Origin: Verrucomicrobiia bacterium
GTDB taxonomy: Bacteria > Verrucomicrobiota > Verrucomicrobiia > Verrucomicrobiales > DEV007
Assembly (NCBI GenBank): GCA_030427505.1
Contig: JAUICH010000030.1
Span: forward strand, 1 to 62,060
DNA length: 62,060 bases
Direction of reading: 5' to 3'
The notes under the pieces were generated by a model, which worked only from the letters and a program-made list of their open reading frames with translations, was not told the origin of the DNA and made no database searches. Of the stretch, positions 34,969 through 43,826 are shown piece by piece. A program made the position numbers and the translations under genes. How positions within the stretch are numbered: the stretch's first letter is position 1; every line of letters begins with the position of its first letter.

Positions 34969-36168
34969 TCAGAACCCCTTGTTCCAGAGGATGTGCGTCC
35001 CGGACTTGCCCGGCACCACGATGTCTTTCCACCCGTCGCCATCCATGTCCGCGACGCGGATCTGGAGACCGATGCCAGGACCCTTACCCGGTTCGCCCTT
35101 CGAGATGACGCGCTGGGTAAATTCCAGCGTCTCCTTGTTCAGGTCGTAGTAGACCACCATCACGGGATCCTCCGCGCCTGGGTCTTTTCCGGAGTGGGCG
35201 TAGTAGCGTTTGCCGGTGATGAGTTCCGGCTCGCCGTCATTGTCGATGTCTTCCCACGCCAGGGCGTGCGCCTGGGAGAAGCGGCGCTCGATCTCGTAGG
35301 TGCGCCAGGTGGTGGAGCCGTCGGACTGCGGTTCCTGCTGCTTTTCCCACTGGATGCCGTAGCTGTGGCCGTCCGCCCAGATGATGTCGTTCTTCCCGTC
35401 GCCATCCACGTCGGTAATGATCATGGGGCAGCTACCGTGGGGAAACTGAAAGTCGTCGTGGTATTTCCAGGGCCCGGAGTAAGGCCCCTCCGCCGGCCGT
35501 TCGTACCAGCCGTTCTTAAAGATGATGTCCTCCAGGCCGTCGCCATTGATGTCGCCGAAGCCCATGCCGTGCCCGTTGCCGCTTTCGGCCACGGTGTGGC
35601 CCTTCATCGTGGGCGCGTCGCCTTCGCCCTTGGCAAAGGACCAGATGACCATTGGGTTGTCGTCCTTCCAACTGTCTTCCAGGTACTCGGGCGTGCCGTC
35701 ACCATCCAGGTCGTGCATGAAGGTCATTTCATTGTTTCCCGTACCGGTGTCCATCAGCAGGTGGGCTTTCCAACCGTCCTCGGCGCCGTAGCCGTCCGGG
35801 CCGGGGTTTTCAAACCAGTTCACCTCCGTGGTCATGAAACCGCCGGACACCACGTCCAACAGACCGTCGCCGTTCACATCATACAGGTGCTCGCCATTGG
35901 TCTGCATGTAGTCCGCGCCAAAGGGCTCGATGCGGCGCACTTTCTGGGGCAGAAAATCCGGCGCGGCATACCAGTATTCGCCCGCCGAGACATCCAGCTT
36001 ACCATCGTTGTTAATATCACCCACGGCGCAGCCTTCGTTATTGTCCACGCGCAGTTGCTGGATTTCCCACTTCAGGGACGGCGGCGCCTTCGGCTTCTTC
36101 TGCTGGGCATACACCAGCCCGGCGACGCCAAGCAGGAGAACGGTTGTCAGGGGGACGAGCTTTTTCAT
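34969..36168 (-). CDS. Secreted FG-GAP/VCBS repeat protein
   Basis: 399 residues from ATG 36168. Signal peptide 1-21 (VYAQ). Repeated calcium-loop-like motifs D-I-N-N-D-G-K-L-D-V, D-V-N-G-D-G-L-L-D-V, D-L-D-G-D-G-T-P-E, D-I-N-G-D-G-L-E-D, D-V-D-G-D-G-K-N-D and D-M-D-G-D-G-W-K-D indicate a seven-bladed integrin-like propeller. It is the third gene of an apparent SGNH hydrolase / PVC haem protein / FG-GAP operon, with 47 bp to the haem gene. Likely extracellular or periplasmic; ligand unknown. Confidence 0.9.
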   Translation of the reverse strand: MKKLVPLTTVLLLGVAGLVYAQQKKPKAPPSLKWEIQQLRVDNNEGCAVGDINNDGKLDVSAGEYWYAAPDFLPQKVRRIEPFGADYMQTNGEHLYDVNGDGLLDVVSGGFMTTEVNWFENPGPDGYGAEDGWKAHLLMDTGTGNNEMTFMHDLDGDGTPEYLEDSWKDDNPMVIWSFAKGEGDAPTMKGHTVAESGNGHGMGFGDINGDGLEDIIFKNGWYERPAEGPYSGPWKYHDDFQFPHGSCPMIITDVDGDGKNDIIWADGHSYGIQWEKQQEPQSDGSTTWRTYEIERRFSQAHALAWEDIDNDGEPELITGKRYYAHSGKDPGAEDPVMVVYYDLNKETLEFTQRVISKGEPGKGPGIGLQIRVADMDGDGWKDIVVPGKSGTHILWNKGF

Positions 36169-36215
36169 AGGAGAACTTTCTGGAGAATGAAATCGTGAGA
36201 ATCTTGGGATACGTG

Positions 36216-39200
36216 TCAGGAATCTTCCTTCGGCCATTCCAGGTGAGGCAGGACTCGGGCCTGGGCGGGGGAGCCCTTGACGTCTAAGAGTTCGACACGC
36301 ACGGAGTCCCATTGTTCACCCAGAACCCCGGCCACGGTGAAGCGATGCACGCCCTCAGGTAGTTCCACTGTGACGGTGGCGGAGGTTTCGCCCTCCGGCA
36401 GCTTGATCTCTTCGCGGTCCAGGAAAAGGCTCAGGCCTGCCTTGCCTTCCACCTTCAGGGCAATCTCTCCCGCTTTCTCCGCTTCCACGTAGAAGCGGGC
36501 CACGCCCCAGCGGTCATGCTTCCGGCCCACCACTTCCGGCATGTCGCTGGTGGGCAGGCTGCCGTCCACCCGGGAGTAGGCGTTGAACCACTCGTAGCCT
36601 TTGAAGTCTTCGGCAAAGATGACCGTGCCCAGGTGGCCCACCGCGTCGCGGGTGCGGTCGTGCGGTTGCAGCAGCGCCCAGTGGCGCACGTAGCGGTTCG
36701 GCGCGGTCTTGAAGTCGCCTTCCTTGCCCAGCTCGGAAAGGAAGCGGACCAGGTCCACAAACTGATCTTCCCGCAACGACGCCGTCAGGCCCGGGGGCAT
36801 CAGCGAAATGGGGCTCACCTGGTTGGAGGCGATCTCAGACTTCGGAATGCGCTGTTCCTGACCGGCGGCGTCGCGGATGACGAGTTCGTTCGCGTCTTCC
36901 CGCGCGATGGCGCCCGCGATGGCCTGGCCGGATTTCGTGGTAACCAGGGTGGTGTGATAGCCTTCCTTGATCTTCTTGCTCGGTTCGAGCAACGACTCGA
37001 TCAGGTAATCCACCGGAGCGCTGGAGCCGATGCTGACCAGGTCAGGGCCGATCATGCCCCCCACTCCGCCGATGGCGTGGCAGACCGAACACTGGAGCTG
37101 GAACTGCCGGTAGATGCCTTCCCCCCGGTGCGGATCGCCATGCTCGGCCACGCGCTGCATCATGGCTTCCATCTCCTCCGGAGTCAGTTGAGTTTTCATG
37201 GGCTTGAGGTCCGCCGCCTTCTGGATGGCCGCGATCAGGCCCTGCGGGTTTGTCGCCGCGCTGCCTGCTTTCTGCACGCCCAGCAGGGCGATCTCCTGCG
37301 GCAGCTTTCCGCTTTCCAAAGCGGCGGCCAGAGCCTTCGGCCCCTGTTTTGTGGAAAGGAAGGCATCGTAAATGCCCACGGGGTCTTTTCCGTCTGGCGA
37401 ATCCGCCAGTACCGCCACGGCCAGCTGCGCGCCGTTTTGAGGATTCATCATCGTCCGCCCGATCACCCCCAGGGAGCGCTGACGATAGTTCAGGTTCGTG
37501 TCCTTCGCCGTTTGCTCAAAGAGTTGAGCCGTGGGCTGGCCGCCCAGGGCGCGCAGCCCTTCCATGGCGGCGCGGGCGCGGGCTTCGTCTTTGTCCGCCT
37601 GCAGGAAGGCGTCCCGAAGCGCCGGGCGGGCGGCTTCCACTTTCCAGAGCCCAGCCAAGTGAGCGGCGGTTTCGAACTCGGTTCCCGAAGCGCTGGTCAA
37701 AATCCCGGAGATGGGGGCCAAGTCCCCCGCCGGTTTCAGCTTCCGCAGTTTTTCCGCATCGACGAAAGCCTGCAACATGGCGGTCCGGACTTCGGCGGAC
37801 ACCTCCGGCTTCTGCGCGGCGGCGAAGAGACGGCTTAGTTGATTGGGATTTCCCACCTTCGCCAGGAAGTCCGCCACCTGGGCTTCGGCCTGGCCGGTGT
37901 AGTCCCCGGCTTCCAGATAGTCCAGCACCTGGTTCACCGCCACCGGACGGTTCAAGGCACGGGCGGCGAAGAGCAGCTTCGCGGGATTGTTAAAGGGATC
38001 GCCCGTCTCCGCGCCGCCAATCCAGCGGTCCTCGTGCTCGCGAACAATCGACCAGAGGGCGAAGTCCAGGAACTCGTCGAGTTCCTCGCCCCGGTCCAGC
38101 ACGCTCAGCGCCAGGGAGACCGTGTCCGCGTCCGGCAACTGCGCCAGCACGGAAATCGCCCACAGGCGCACTTGCGGGTGTTCGTCCTCCAGCGCCTTCG
38201 CGGCCAAGCCATGCGCATCCTTCACTTCCGCCGCGCGGTAGTAGAGCGCCCGCAGCGCGGCGGCCCGCGCCCGGTAGTCGTCCGCCGTCAGCAGTTCGCG
38301 CAGCCAGTCTTCCCGCAGGACGTTCACGTTTTGCGCCGTCCACAGGGCCTCCAGCAGGTGGTGGGTGTAGCCTTCGTCGCTCTTGTCCAGCGCGGCGACC
38401 CACTTTTCCAGCGCGGGCATGACAGCCTCTTTCCCCCGGCCCCGCAGTTCTTCGCGGGAAAAATTCCGCGTCCAGTCTTCCGGCGCTTTCAGGTAGTCCA
38501 ACAGCGCCGGGATGGGCGCTCCCGCGATGTCAGGCCGTTCCACCAGGTCCCGGCCTTCAAAGGTCACCCGCCAGATGCGGCCATGCAGGTGGTCGCGGCG
38601 CGGGTCGCGGAAGTCCACCTCGCCGTGTTGAATGATGGGATTGTACCAGTCCGCGATGTAGATGGCGCCCTCCGGCCCCATCCGCACGTCGATCGGACGG
38701 AAGGCCCGGTGGGTGGAGGCCACCACGTCTTCCTGCTGCACGGAAATGTAACCGCTGCCGGACGGCGAAACCTTGAAGCGGTTCACCCGGTCGCCCCGGA
38801 AATCCGGAGCGATCAACATACCCAGCCATTCCTCCGGCACATGGCGGCCGCTCACGATCTCCAGGCCGCAGTGCTTCGGCTGGCCGGGGTTCAAGCCGTG
38901 CAAGACGCGTGTCGCGCCGGGCGAAGTCAGATACACCGCGCGGGGAAAGAGGTAATTGATCCCCTCAAAGCCCGCGCCGTCCGTGGCAAAGCTCTGCCCC
39001 CAGCGGTCAAAGGCGTGTCCCCAGGGATTGATCAGCCCTTTCGCGAACACGTCCAGGCGCTGCGTCTCTGGGCGGAAATGCCAGATGCCGCCACCCATTA
39101 GCCGGCGCACGCCATAGGGCGTTTCGATGTGGCTGTGGATGTAGATGGACTGGTTGAACCACATCATGCCCTCCGGCCCGCGGCGGAAGGTGTGGACCAG

Positions 39201-39746
39201 GTGGTGGGTGTCCTCCGTGCCGAAGCCGGACAGCACCACGCGCCGCCGGTCGGCCTTGCCATCACCGTCGGTGTCTTCCAGGAAAAGCATCTCCGTGGAG
39301 TTCGCCACATAGACGCCGCCGTCCCCCGGCAGCACGCCGGTGGGGATGTGCAGATTCTCGGCGAAGGTGGTCACCTTGTCCGCCACGCCGTCTTGATCGG
39401 TGTCTTCCAGGATGTAGATGCTGTCCGCCTCTTCCTGGCCTGGTTCTATGTGCGGATAAATGGCGCTGCCCACCAGCCAGAGCCGCCCCTGGGAATCCCA
39501 GTTCATCTGGACAGGCTTGGAGATCATGGGATCCGACGCGAACAGCTCGATCTTCGCGCCTTCCGGCAGGTGAAAGCTTTCCAACTGAGCGGACACGGCA
39601 GTGTCCGGAATGTCCGTCAGGCCGTTCTGAGCCCGCGCCGCCTGAGGCGTCCAGAGAACCGGTGCCACCGCCATGGCCATGGCCATGGCCATGGCCAAAC
39701 CGTTCCGCGCCACCTTTTTGCTTACCTTCGTCGTCATGAAATTCAT
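36216..39746 (-). CDS. PVC-type haem-binding CxxCH dehydrogenase-like protein
   Basis: 1,176 residues. Signal peptide 1-39 contains an (M-A)n run encoded by CCATGG repeats. An N-terminal propeller domain of the PVC dehydrogenase type has ILEDTDQDGVADKVTTF and LEDTDGDGKADRRRVVL segments. HEAT-like repeats span about 420-850. The haem site C-S-V-C-H is at 886-890, with a conserved L-M-P-P-G downstream. A final beta-rich domain follows. It is the middle gene of an operon with an SGNH hydrolase upstream (27 bp) and a FG-GAP protein downstream. A second protein of the same type is at 17292. Probably an exported redox enzyme acting on a sugar; substrate not determinable. Confidence 0.92.
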   Translation of the reverse strand: MNFMTTKVSKKVARNGLAMAMAMAMAVAPVLWTPQAARAQNGLTDIPDTAVSAQLESFHLPEGAKIELFASDPMISKPVQMNWDSQGRLWLVGSAIYPHIEPGQEEADSIYILEDTDQDGVADKVTTFAENLHIPTGVLPGDGGVYVANSTEMLFLEDTDGDGKADRRRVVLSGFGTEDTHHLVHTFRRGPEGMMWFNQSIYIHSHIETPYGVRRLMGGGIWHFRPETQRLDVFAKGLINPWGHAFDRWGQSFATDGAGFEGINYLFPRAVYLTSPGATRVLHGLNPGQPKHCGLEIVSGRHVPEEWLGMLIAPDFRGDRVNRFKVSPSGSGYISVQQEDVVASTHRAFRPIDVRMGPEGAIYIADWYNPIIQHGEVDFRDPRRDHLHGRIWRVTFEGRDLVERPDIAGAPIPALLDYLKAPEDWTRNFSREELRGRGKEAVMPALEKWVAALDKSDEGYTHHLLEALWTAQNVNVLREDWLRELLTADDYRARAAALRALYYRAAEVKDAHGLAAKALEDEHPQVRLWAISVLAQLPDADTVSLALSVLDRGEELDEFLDFALWSIVREHEDRWIGGAETGDPFNNPAKLLFAARALNRPVAVNQVLDYLEAGDYTGQAEAQVADFLAKVGNPNQLSRLFAAAQKPEVSAEVRTAMLQAFVDAEKLRKLKPAGDLAPISGILTSASGTEFETAAHLAGLWKVEAARPALRDAFLQADKDEARARAAMEGLRALGGQPTAQLFEQTAKDTNLNYRQRSLGVIGRTMMNPQNGAQLAVAVLADSPDGKDPVGIYDAFLSTKQGPKALAAALESGKLPQEIALLGVQKAGSAATNPQGLIAAIQKAADLKPMKTQLTPEEMEAMMQRVAEHGDPHRGEGIYRQFQLQCSVCHAIGGVGGMIGPDLVSIGSSAPVDYLIESLLEPSKKIKEGYHTTLVTTKSGQAIAGAIAREDANELVIRDAAGQEQRIPKSEIASNQVSPISLMPPGLTASLREDQFVDLVRFLSELGKEGDFKTAPNRYVRHWALLQPHDRTRDAVGHLGTVIFAEDFKGYEWFNAYSRVDGSLPTSDMPEVVGRKHDRWGVARFYVEAEKAGEIALKVEGKAGLSLFLDREEIKLPEGETSATVTVELPEGVHRFTVAGVLGEQWDSVRVELLDVKGSPAQARVLPHLEWPKEDS
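39671..39702. repeat. Hexanucleotide CCATGG tandem repeat in a signal peptide
   Basis: Five consecutive CCATGG units plus CC. In the haem protein on the minus strand they encode Met-Ala pairs in the signal peptide core. Gain or loss of one unit would add or remove two residues without changing frame. Confidence 0.85.
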
Positions 39747-39773
39747 CGTTCCCTATGAAAAGTGGTTCGCCGC

Positions 39774-40799
39774 TCAGGGTTGCGTGTTCCGCCCCAGCAC
39801 GGCGGCCTTCAGGTCCTCGATCCGTTTTTCCTCCTGGCGAATGAGGGGATCGAACATCGGAATCTCCTTCGCGTTCTGTCCCTGCTCGTGTTTCCGGAAG
39901 AGGAAGAGATAGGTCTCATTCACCGGACGCCAGCGGTGAAAGAAGAGGCGGTTCTTTTCGTAAATCGCCTTGTTCAGCGTCTGGAGAGATTCCGGGTCGT
40001 CCTTCAGCTTCGGCATCTCCAGGCCCAGGCCCGCCACGATCTCCTGGGAAACGCGCTCGTAACCTTTGTCTCCGTAGTGAACGCCATTGCCGGTCAGGGG
40101 CTCTTTCGTGGGGCCTTCCTGGACGCCGCCCATGCGGGTGAACAAATCCACAAACCGGGCCCCCTGCTCTTGGGCGAGTTCTCCCGTGGCCTGGCTGACG
40201 GCGGCCAGCTTCCGGTTGTTCTCCGTCTGGTCCGGCAGCGGCGCGCCCAGGTTCTCCAGCGGCGGCGGACTGACCAGCACGATTTCCCGCAGGTTCTCCC
40301 CCGCCGCGGCCTTTACCCGGCCAATGAGGTCGCCATAGGACTGGATGAACGTGTCCTTCGCGGAAGTGACGTTTTCCACCTTCTCCCGCGTCCAGTCCGC
40401 GCCCTCACCCATCGCCGCCACGGTGCCGTAGCAGAGAACAACGACGTTCGGCTTCAATTCGCTGACGAGTTTATCGAGCCGCTCGCGGCCTTCCTTCGGT
40501 TCGCCAAAGTAGGACCGGGCATCGCCAAACGGTGTGTCCCCGCTCCAGCCCAGGTTGCGGAACTTCACATTGGCCGCGTCGCCACCGGCGGACAGGAGCA
40601 GCGCGGTCTCGATGTGGCCGAATTCCTGGGCGCGTTCGATAAAGGTCGAGCCGATCAGGACCACCACGTCGTTGTCTTGAAGCTTAAACGGCGCTGGTGA
40701 TTTTCCGTCCTGCGCTGACGCGGCTCGCGGTGCCAGCAGCGCGGCCGCCGCCAGGAAAAAAGTGAATGCGAATGAACAAAGTTGAGATAGGCGAACCAT
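39774..40799 (-). CDS. SGNH/GDSL-type hydrolase
   Basis: 341 residues. Signal peptide 1-29 (A-S-A-Q). Block I is VVLIGSTFIERA in place of the canonical GDS, a variant common in PVC-associated SGNH proteins. A Gly block lies in NLGWSGDTPFGD, and a block III-like VVVLCYGTVAAMGEG replaces the usual GxND. Block V is NGVHYGDKGY with the catalytic His. The first gene of the operon with the PVC haem protein and FG-GAP protein. Probably an exported esterase on acylated carbohydrate; the altered block I and III leave catalysis unproven. Confidence 0.85.
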   Translation of the reverse strand: MVRLSQLCSFAFTFFLAAAALLAPRAASAQDGKSPAPFKLQDNDVVVLIGSTFIERAQEFGHIETALLLSAGGDAANVKFRNLGWSGDTPFGDARSYFGEPKEGRERLDKLVSELKPNVVVLCYGTVAAMGEGADWTREKVENVTSAKDTFIQSYGDLIGRVKAAAGENLREIVLVSPPPLENLGAPLPDQTENNRKLAAVSQATGELAQEQGARFVDLFTRMGGVQEGPTKEPLTGNGVHYGDKGYERVSQEIVAGLGLEMPKLKDDPESLQTLNKAIYEKNRLFFHRWRPVNETYLFLFRKHEQGQNAKEIPMFDPLIRQEEKRIEDLKAAVLGRNTQP

Positions 40800-41337
40800 G
40801 GCGGGGAAGGCTTTTCAGGAGGGAAGGCCGCGGCAACCGGCCCTTCGTTAGTGGGGGCAAACGCCAATATACCGCCTACGGGGTCAGGACAAGTGCCTTT
40901 TCCCTGGCGCATGAACGCCGCGAGACCTGAATACCGCCCCCTTTTCCGAAACACCGGTTCAACCCACCGGGGGCAAGCTCCCCTCTTCCTCCCTCTCTCC
41001 CCACAACAAATCCGAGGGCCGAAGGTCCGCCGCATACCAGCCTAGGCCGCAAGGCCTAGGTATTGCCGTCCCCCCCTTGTGATTCGAGGGCTGAAAGCCC
41101 GGCGCATCAGGTGGGGGGCGCTCGCACAATCTCCATGAGGCGGGCTTTCAGCCCTCGAAATTTAGAAAGATCCGAATACCTGGGACTGCGTCCCAGGCTG
41201 GTATGCGCCGGGCCGTTGGCCCTCTTCGGGGAAAGGGGAAGAATGCCCAAAGCGGCAATCCCGGCCATCACGCCTGGTCATCGTGGAACGCCTCACGCCA
41301 ATGGTGACCGGACTTGGACTCTTCCGCCGGCCTGCTT
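40800..41337. other. Intergenic region rich in palindromes
   Basis: No gene. Three stem-loops occur: CCTAGGCCGCAAGGCCTAGG at 41041-41060; a perfect 19-bp inverted repeat with arms 41083-41101 and 41141-41159 (TTCGAGGGCTGAAAGCCCG); and CCTGGGACTGCGTCCCAGG at 41179-41197. The word CCACCGGGGGCAAG appears at about 40966 and 41342. No T-runs follow, so REP-like elements are preferred over terminators. Confidence 0.6.
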
Positions 41338-42015
41338 TCACCCCACCGGGGGCAAGGCCCCTTCTTCCCGCACCCGGAACCACCCAGTCAGGCTGAGGCG
41401 TTCGCGGAGGGCGGGCTGCACGCCGTGCCAGAACTCTCCGCTCAGGAACACCACCAGGGTGCCGAGCCGGGGGTAAATCTCTTTAAACGGTCCCTTCACC
41501 CCGGCCTCCGAATCGGTGAACAGGCGCAACTGGCCCCCGTCTTCTTTGCGCCAATGCTCGTTCAGATACAGGCTGGCGGTGACGACGCGGCTGGCGCAGT
41601 CCCGGTGCCGGTCCAGGTGTGGCTGGTAATAGCCGCCCGGCGGATACATCGCCAAGTGCCCTTCAAAACTGAACAAACCCAGAAACAGACGCCGGTTCAG
41701 GGCCGTTTGCAGGGCCTCCAGTTTATCGAAATAAACCCGCTGCGCCGCGGTCAAGCGCTCCTGGTCCAACCACCGCACATGATCCGAGCGCACGCTTTCC
41801 ACCACGCGAGTCTCGGTTCCACGGCCCACGCCCGCCTGACGGAACTCTCCTTCCCGCCAGAGCCCCCTGGCTTCCCGCCCCAGAGCCCGCGCTTCCTTTC
41901 CCGTAAGAAACCGGGGTACGGCACACCAACCCCGCCCGGCAAGATTGGCGGTAATGAGGTCAATGGGGTCCGGAGCGGCAATCCCGGATACGCCAGCCGG
42001 CGCGGTCGTGCTCAT
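41338..42015 (-). CDS. 2OG-Fe(II) oxygenase family protein
   Basis: 225 residues. Double-stranded beta-helix dioxygenase of the prolyl-4-hydroxylase type: YYQPHLDRHRD supplies the H-x-D iron ligands, FWHGVQPALRERLSLTGWFR supplies the distal His and the 2-oxoglutarate-binding Arg. LAMYPPGGYYQPH and LYLNEHW are characteristic. The N-terminal roughly 60 residues are helical. Substrate unknown, possibly a protein side chain. Cytosolic. A dispersed repeat separates it from the fic gene. Confidence 0.9.
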   Translation of the reverse strand: MSTTAPAGVSGIAAPDPIDLITANLAGRGWCAVPRFLTGKEARALGREARGLWREGEFRQAGVGRGTETRVVESVRSDHVRWLDQERLTAAQRVYFDKLEALQTALNRRLFLGLFSFEGHLAMYPPGGYYQPHLDRHRDCASRVVTASLYLNEHWRKEDGGQLRLFTDSEAGVKGPFKEIYPRLGTLVVFLSGEFWHGVQPALRERLSLTGWFRVREEGALPPVG

Positions 42016-42149
42016 TCAGGGCCCGCGAAAGAGGAGCCCAATGGTTAACGAAGAGGAGATCCGCGATTTTTGGCGAAGTGCAATGCAATTTGTTGGCCGA
42101 AAACCATTCCGCATTCGCGCGACGAATCTCCAAGAGAATCCACAACTGG

Positions 42150-42365
42150 TTCAAAGGCCGACCGCGATCTCCGAGCGCGTTCGCGAAAGCAGATCTGGGC
42201 TGCTCCATCGCCCGGCTTGGACTTGAACCCTATGTTGTGGTCGAGAGCTTGTGTCGCTTTCAAAGGTGCGCCGGTATTTCGCAAAAGCACCCGCCGTTTT
42301 GACACGCCTACCCGGCTCGCGATTTCCTTTGCCAGTCCGGCGCGGACTCCGGAGGTCGAGGACCA
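42150..42365 (-). repeat. Dispersed intergenic repeat, second long copy
   Basis: Read on the minus strand it starts ATGGTCCTCGACCTCCGGAG and contains CGGACTGGCAAAGGAAATCGCG and TTTCGCGAACGCGCTCGGAG-type words, in the order seen at 34342-34500. It occupies most of the 366-bp gap 42016-42381. Confidence 0.65.
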
Positions 42366-42381
42366 TCTATCGGTAAATCCG

Positions 42382-43158
42382 CTATCCCGTCGCCACCGCC
42401 TCTTCCAAGGCGGTGAGCAAAGCCTCGAGCATGAACTCCACAAACGGAGTTCCCTCCCCTGCCTGGTCGGCCTTGGCCAAGGCTTGATAATAGGCCTCCT
42501 GCCGGTCCCGGACAATTGTCTCAACCGGCAGGTAGGCCAAGAGCGGTTGCCAATTGCTCAGGATCAGGGTCTGCCAGAGCCTTCCAATCCGGCCATTGCC
42601 ATCCGCGAACGGATGGATGAACTCCAACTCATAGTGGAAAAGACTACTCGACACTAAAGGATGTTCCTTTGTCCGGTTCAGCCAGCTTAACAAATCATCC
42701 ATCAGATAAGGCACCCGTTCCGCCTGGGGCGCCATATGCACCAATTTGTCTCCGTGAAAGATCCCGACACCTTTCCCGCGAAAGCAGCCAGCTTCATCCA
42801 CCAATCCGGCCATCAGAAATCGATGAGCGGCCAGCAGATCATCCCGCGCCCCGGGGTTCCAGCCTTCCATGGCTTCGTAAGCGGAAAACGCGTTGCGGAC
42901 TTCCTGAATTTCCCGCGGCTGCCCAAACACCTGCTTGCCATCCAGAACGGCGCTGACCTGCTCCACGGAAAGGGTGCTATTCTCAATCTCTAGCGAGGCT
43001 TGAATCGAACGAATACGATTCATGCGCCGAAGTTGGGGCGTCAGCCTGCTTTCCGCCAACGCTGTAAACCTCCCCACCTTCTCGCTAATTTCCGCCACGA
43101 GCCGCACGATCACAGATGTCGGGGCATAGGGTGGCCGGTAGGATTCTGGCTCGCTCAT
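42382..43158 (-). CDS. Fic family protein
   Basis: 258 residues from ATG 43158 (ATG 43182 is also in frame). The Fic core motif H-P-F-A-D-G-N-G-R is at 182-190, complete, including catalytic His182. An inhibitory-helix motif S-x-x-x-E-N (S55 to N60) lies N-terminal, so this is a class II, self-inhibited enzyme. Fic proteins usually transfer AMP to a hydroxyl side chain. No antitoxin gene is adjacent, as expected for an internal inhibitory helix. Target unknown. Confidence 0.93.
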   Translation of the reverse strand: MSEPESYRPPYAPTSVIVRLVAEISEKVGRFTALAESRLTPQLRRMNRIRSIQASLEIENSTLSVEQVSAVLDGKQVFGQPREIQEVRNAFSAYEAMEGWNPGARDDLLAAHRFLMAGLVDEAGCFRGKGVGIFHGDKLVHMAPQAERVPYLMDDLLSWLNRTKEHPLVSSSLFHYELEFIHPFADGNGRIGRLWQTLILSNWQPLLAYLPVETIVRDRQEAYYQALAKADQAGEGTPFVEFMLEALLTALEEAVATG

Positions 43159-43227
43159 CTTGCTTCGTTTTCTCTGCCTCAATCTGGTTTGACAGTGTGG
43201 CGCTTTCCATCCGCTTTCACCAGCCTT

Positions 43228-43440
43228 TCACCGCCTCAGGATCCACATCACCAGCGACAGCAGCAGGCTCAGCAGAATCATCGTGGTGACCGGGAAGTAA
43301 AACTTCATGTTTGGCCGGTCGATCACGATGTCTCCGGGCAGCCGTCCCAGGCCGGGCCAGGGACCTAACTTTCCCAAGAGCGGCCACAAGACGCCCAGCG
43401 CGACCAGGATGAGCCCGGCAATGATCAGTGGCTTGAACAT
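43228..43440 (-). CDS. DUF2905 family small membrane protein
   Basis: 70 residues with two hydrophobic helices (about 5-25 and 50-68) separated by PGLGRLPGDIVIDRPNMKFYFP, which is the signature of DUF2905. Function unknown; inner membrane. It is in the same direction as fic, 69 bp upstream, so they may share a transcript. Confidence 0.92.
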   Translation of the reverse strand: MFKPLIIAGLILVALGVLWPLLGKLGPWPGLGRLPGDIVIDRPNMKFYFPVTTMILLSLLLSLVMWILRR

Positions 43441-43634
43441 GTGGGTGTAGAGTCAGGATACTCCACGCCTTCGACCCATTCTCAAAGGTCTTTTCACAAA
43501 CCGGCCAGGTTTCGGGAGCGGGAAAGTTTCGCGAAAAGCCTCTTCGGAACCGGACCGGCTTCCCGGTCTGAAACAGAAAACGCAACCCGTTGAGGATTCC
43601 CAGCTTTGCATTTTCGATGACGTGCGCGAGAGAC

Positions 43635-43823
43635 TAAGCAGTATGGAAAAAATGGGGACGGAACGGCGCGAGACCACCGATTGCCTGGCGAAGCACCGCG
43701 AACGGGGACGAAGCGAGACGGAAAAGGGTCCGCGCCACCACGCGGTCTCCACCAGGTGGCGCAATCTTTTCTTCGCCCCCTTCCGGATCCGGTTCGTTTT
43801 CTAATTTGTCCACTCTGCCCAGA
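43635..43823. repeat. Degenerate MITE with IS5-like ends upstream of the phosphatase
   Basis: The right end, read inward, is CTGGGCAGAGTGGACAAATT, 18 of 20 bases identical to the left end of the IS at 24431. The left end is CTAAGCAGTATGGAAAAAAT, a weaker match. It has no coding capacity. Its right end abuts the phosphatase start. The rest of 43441-43634 shows nothing clear. Confidence 0.5.
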
Positions 43824-43826
43824 CTC

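Noticed and set aside
36516-39101. Two long plus-strand frames opposite the PVC haem protein
   Set aside because: Antisense shadows without motifs; the minus strand encodes the CxxCH protein.
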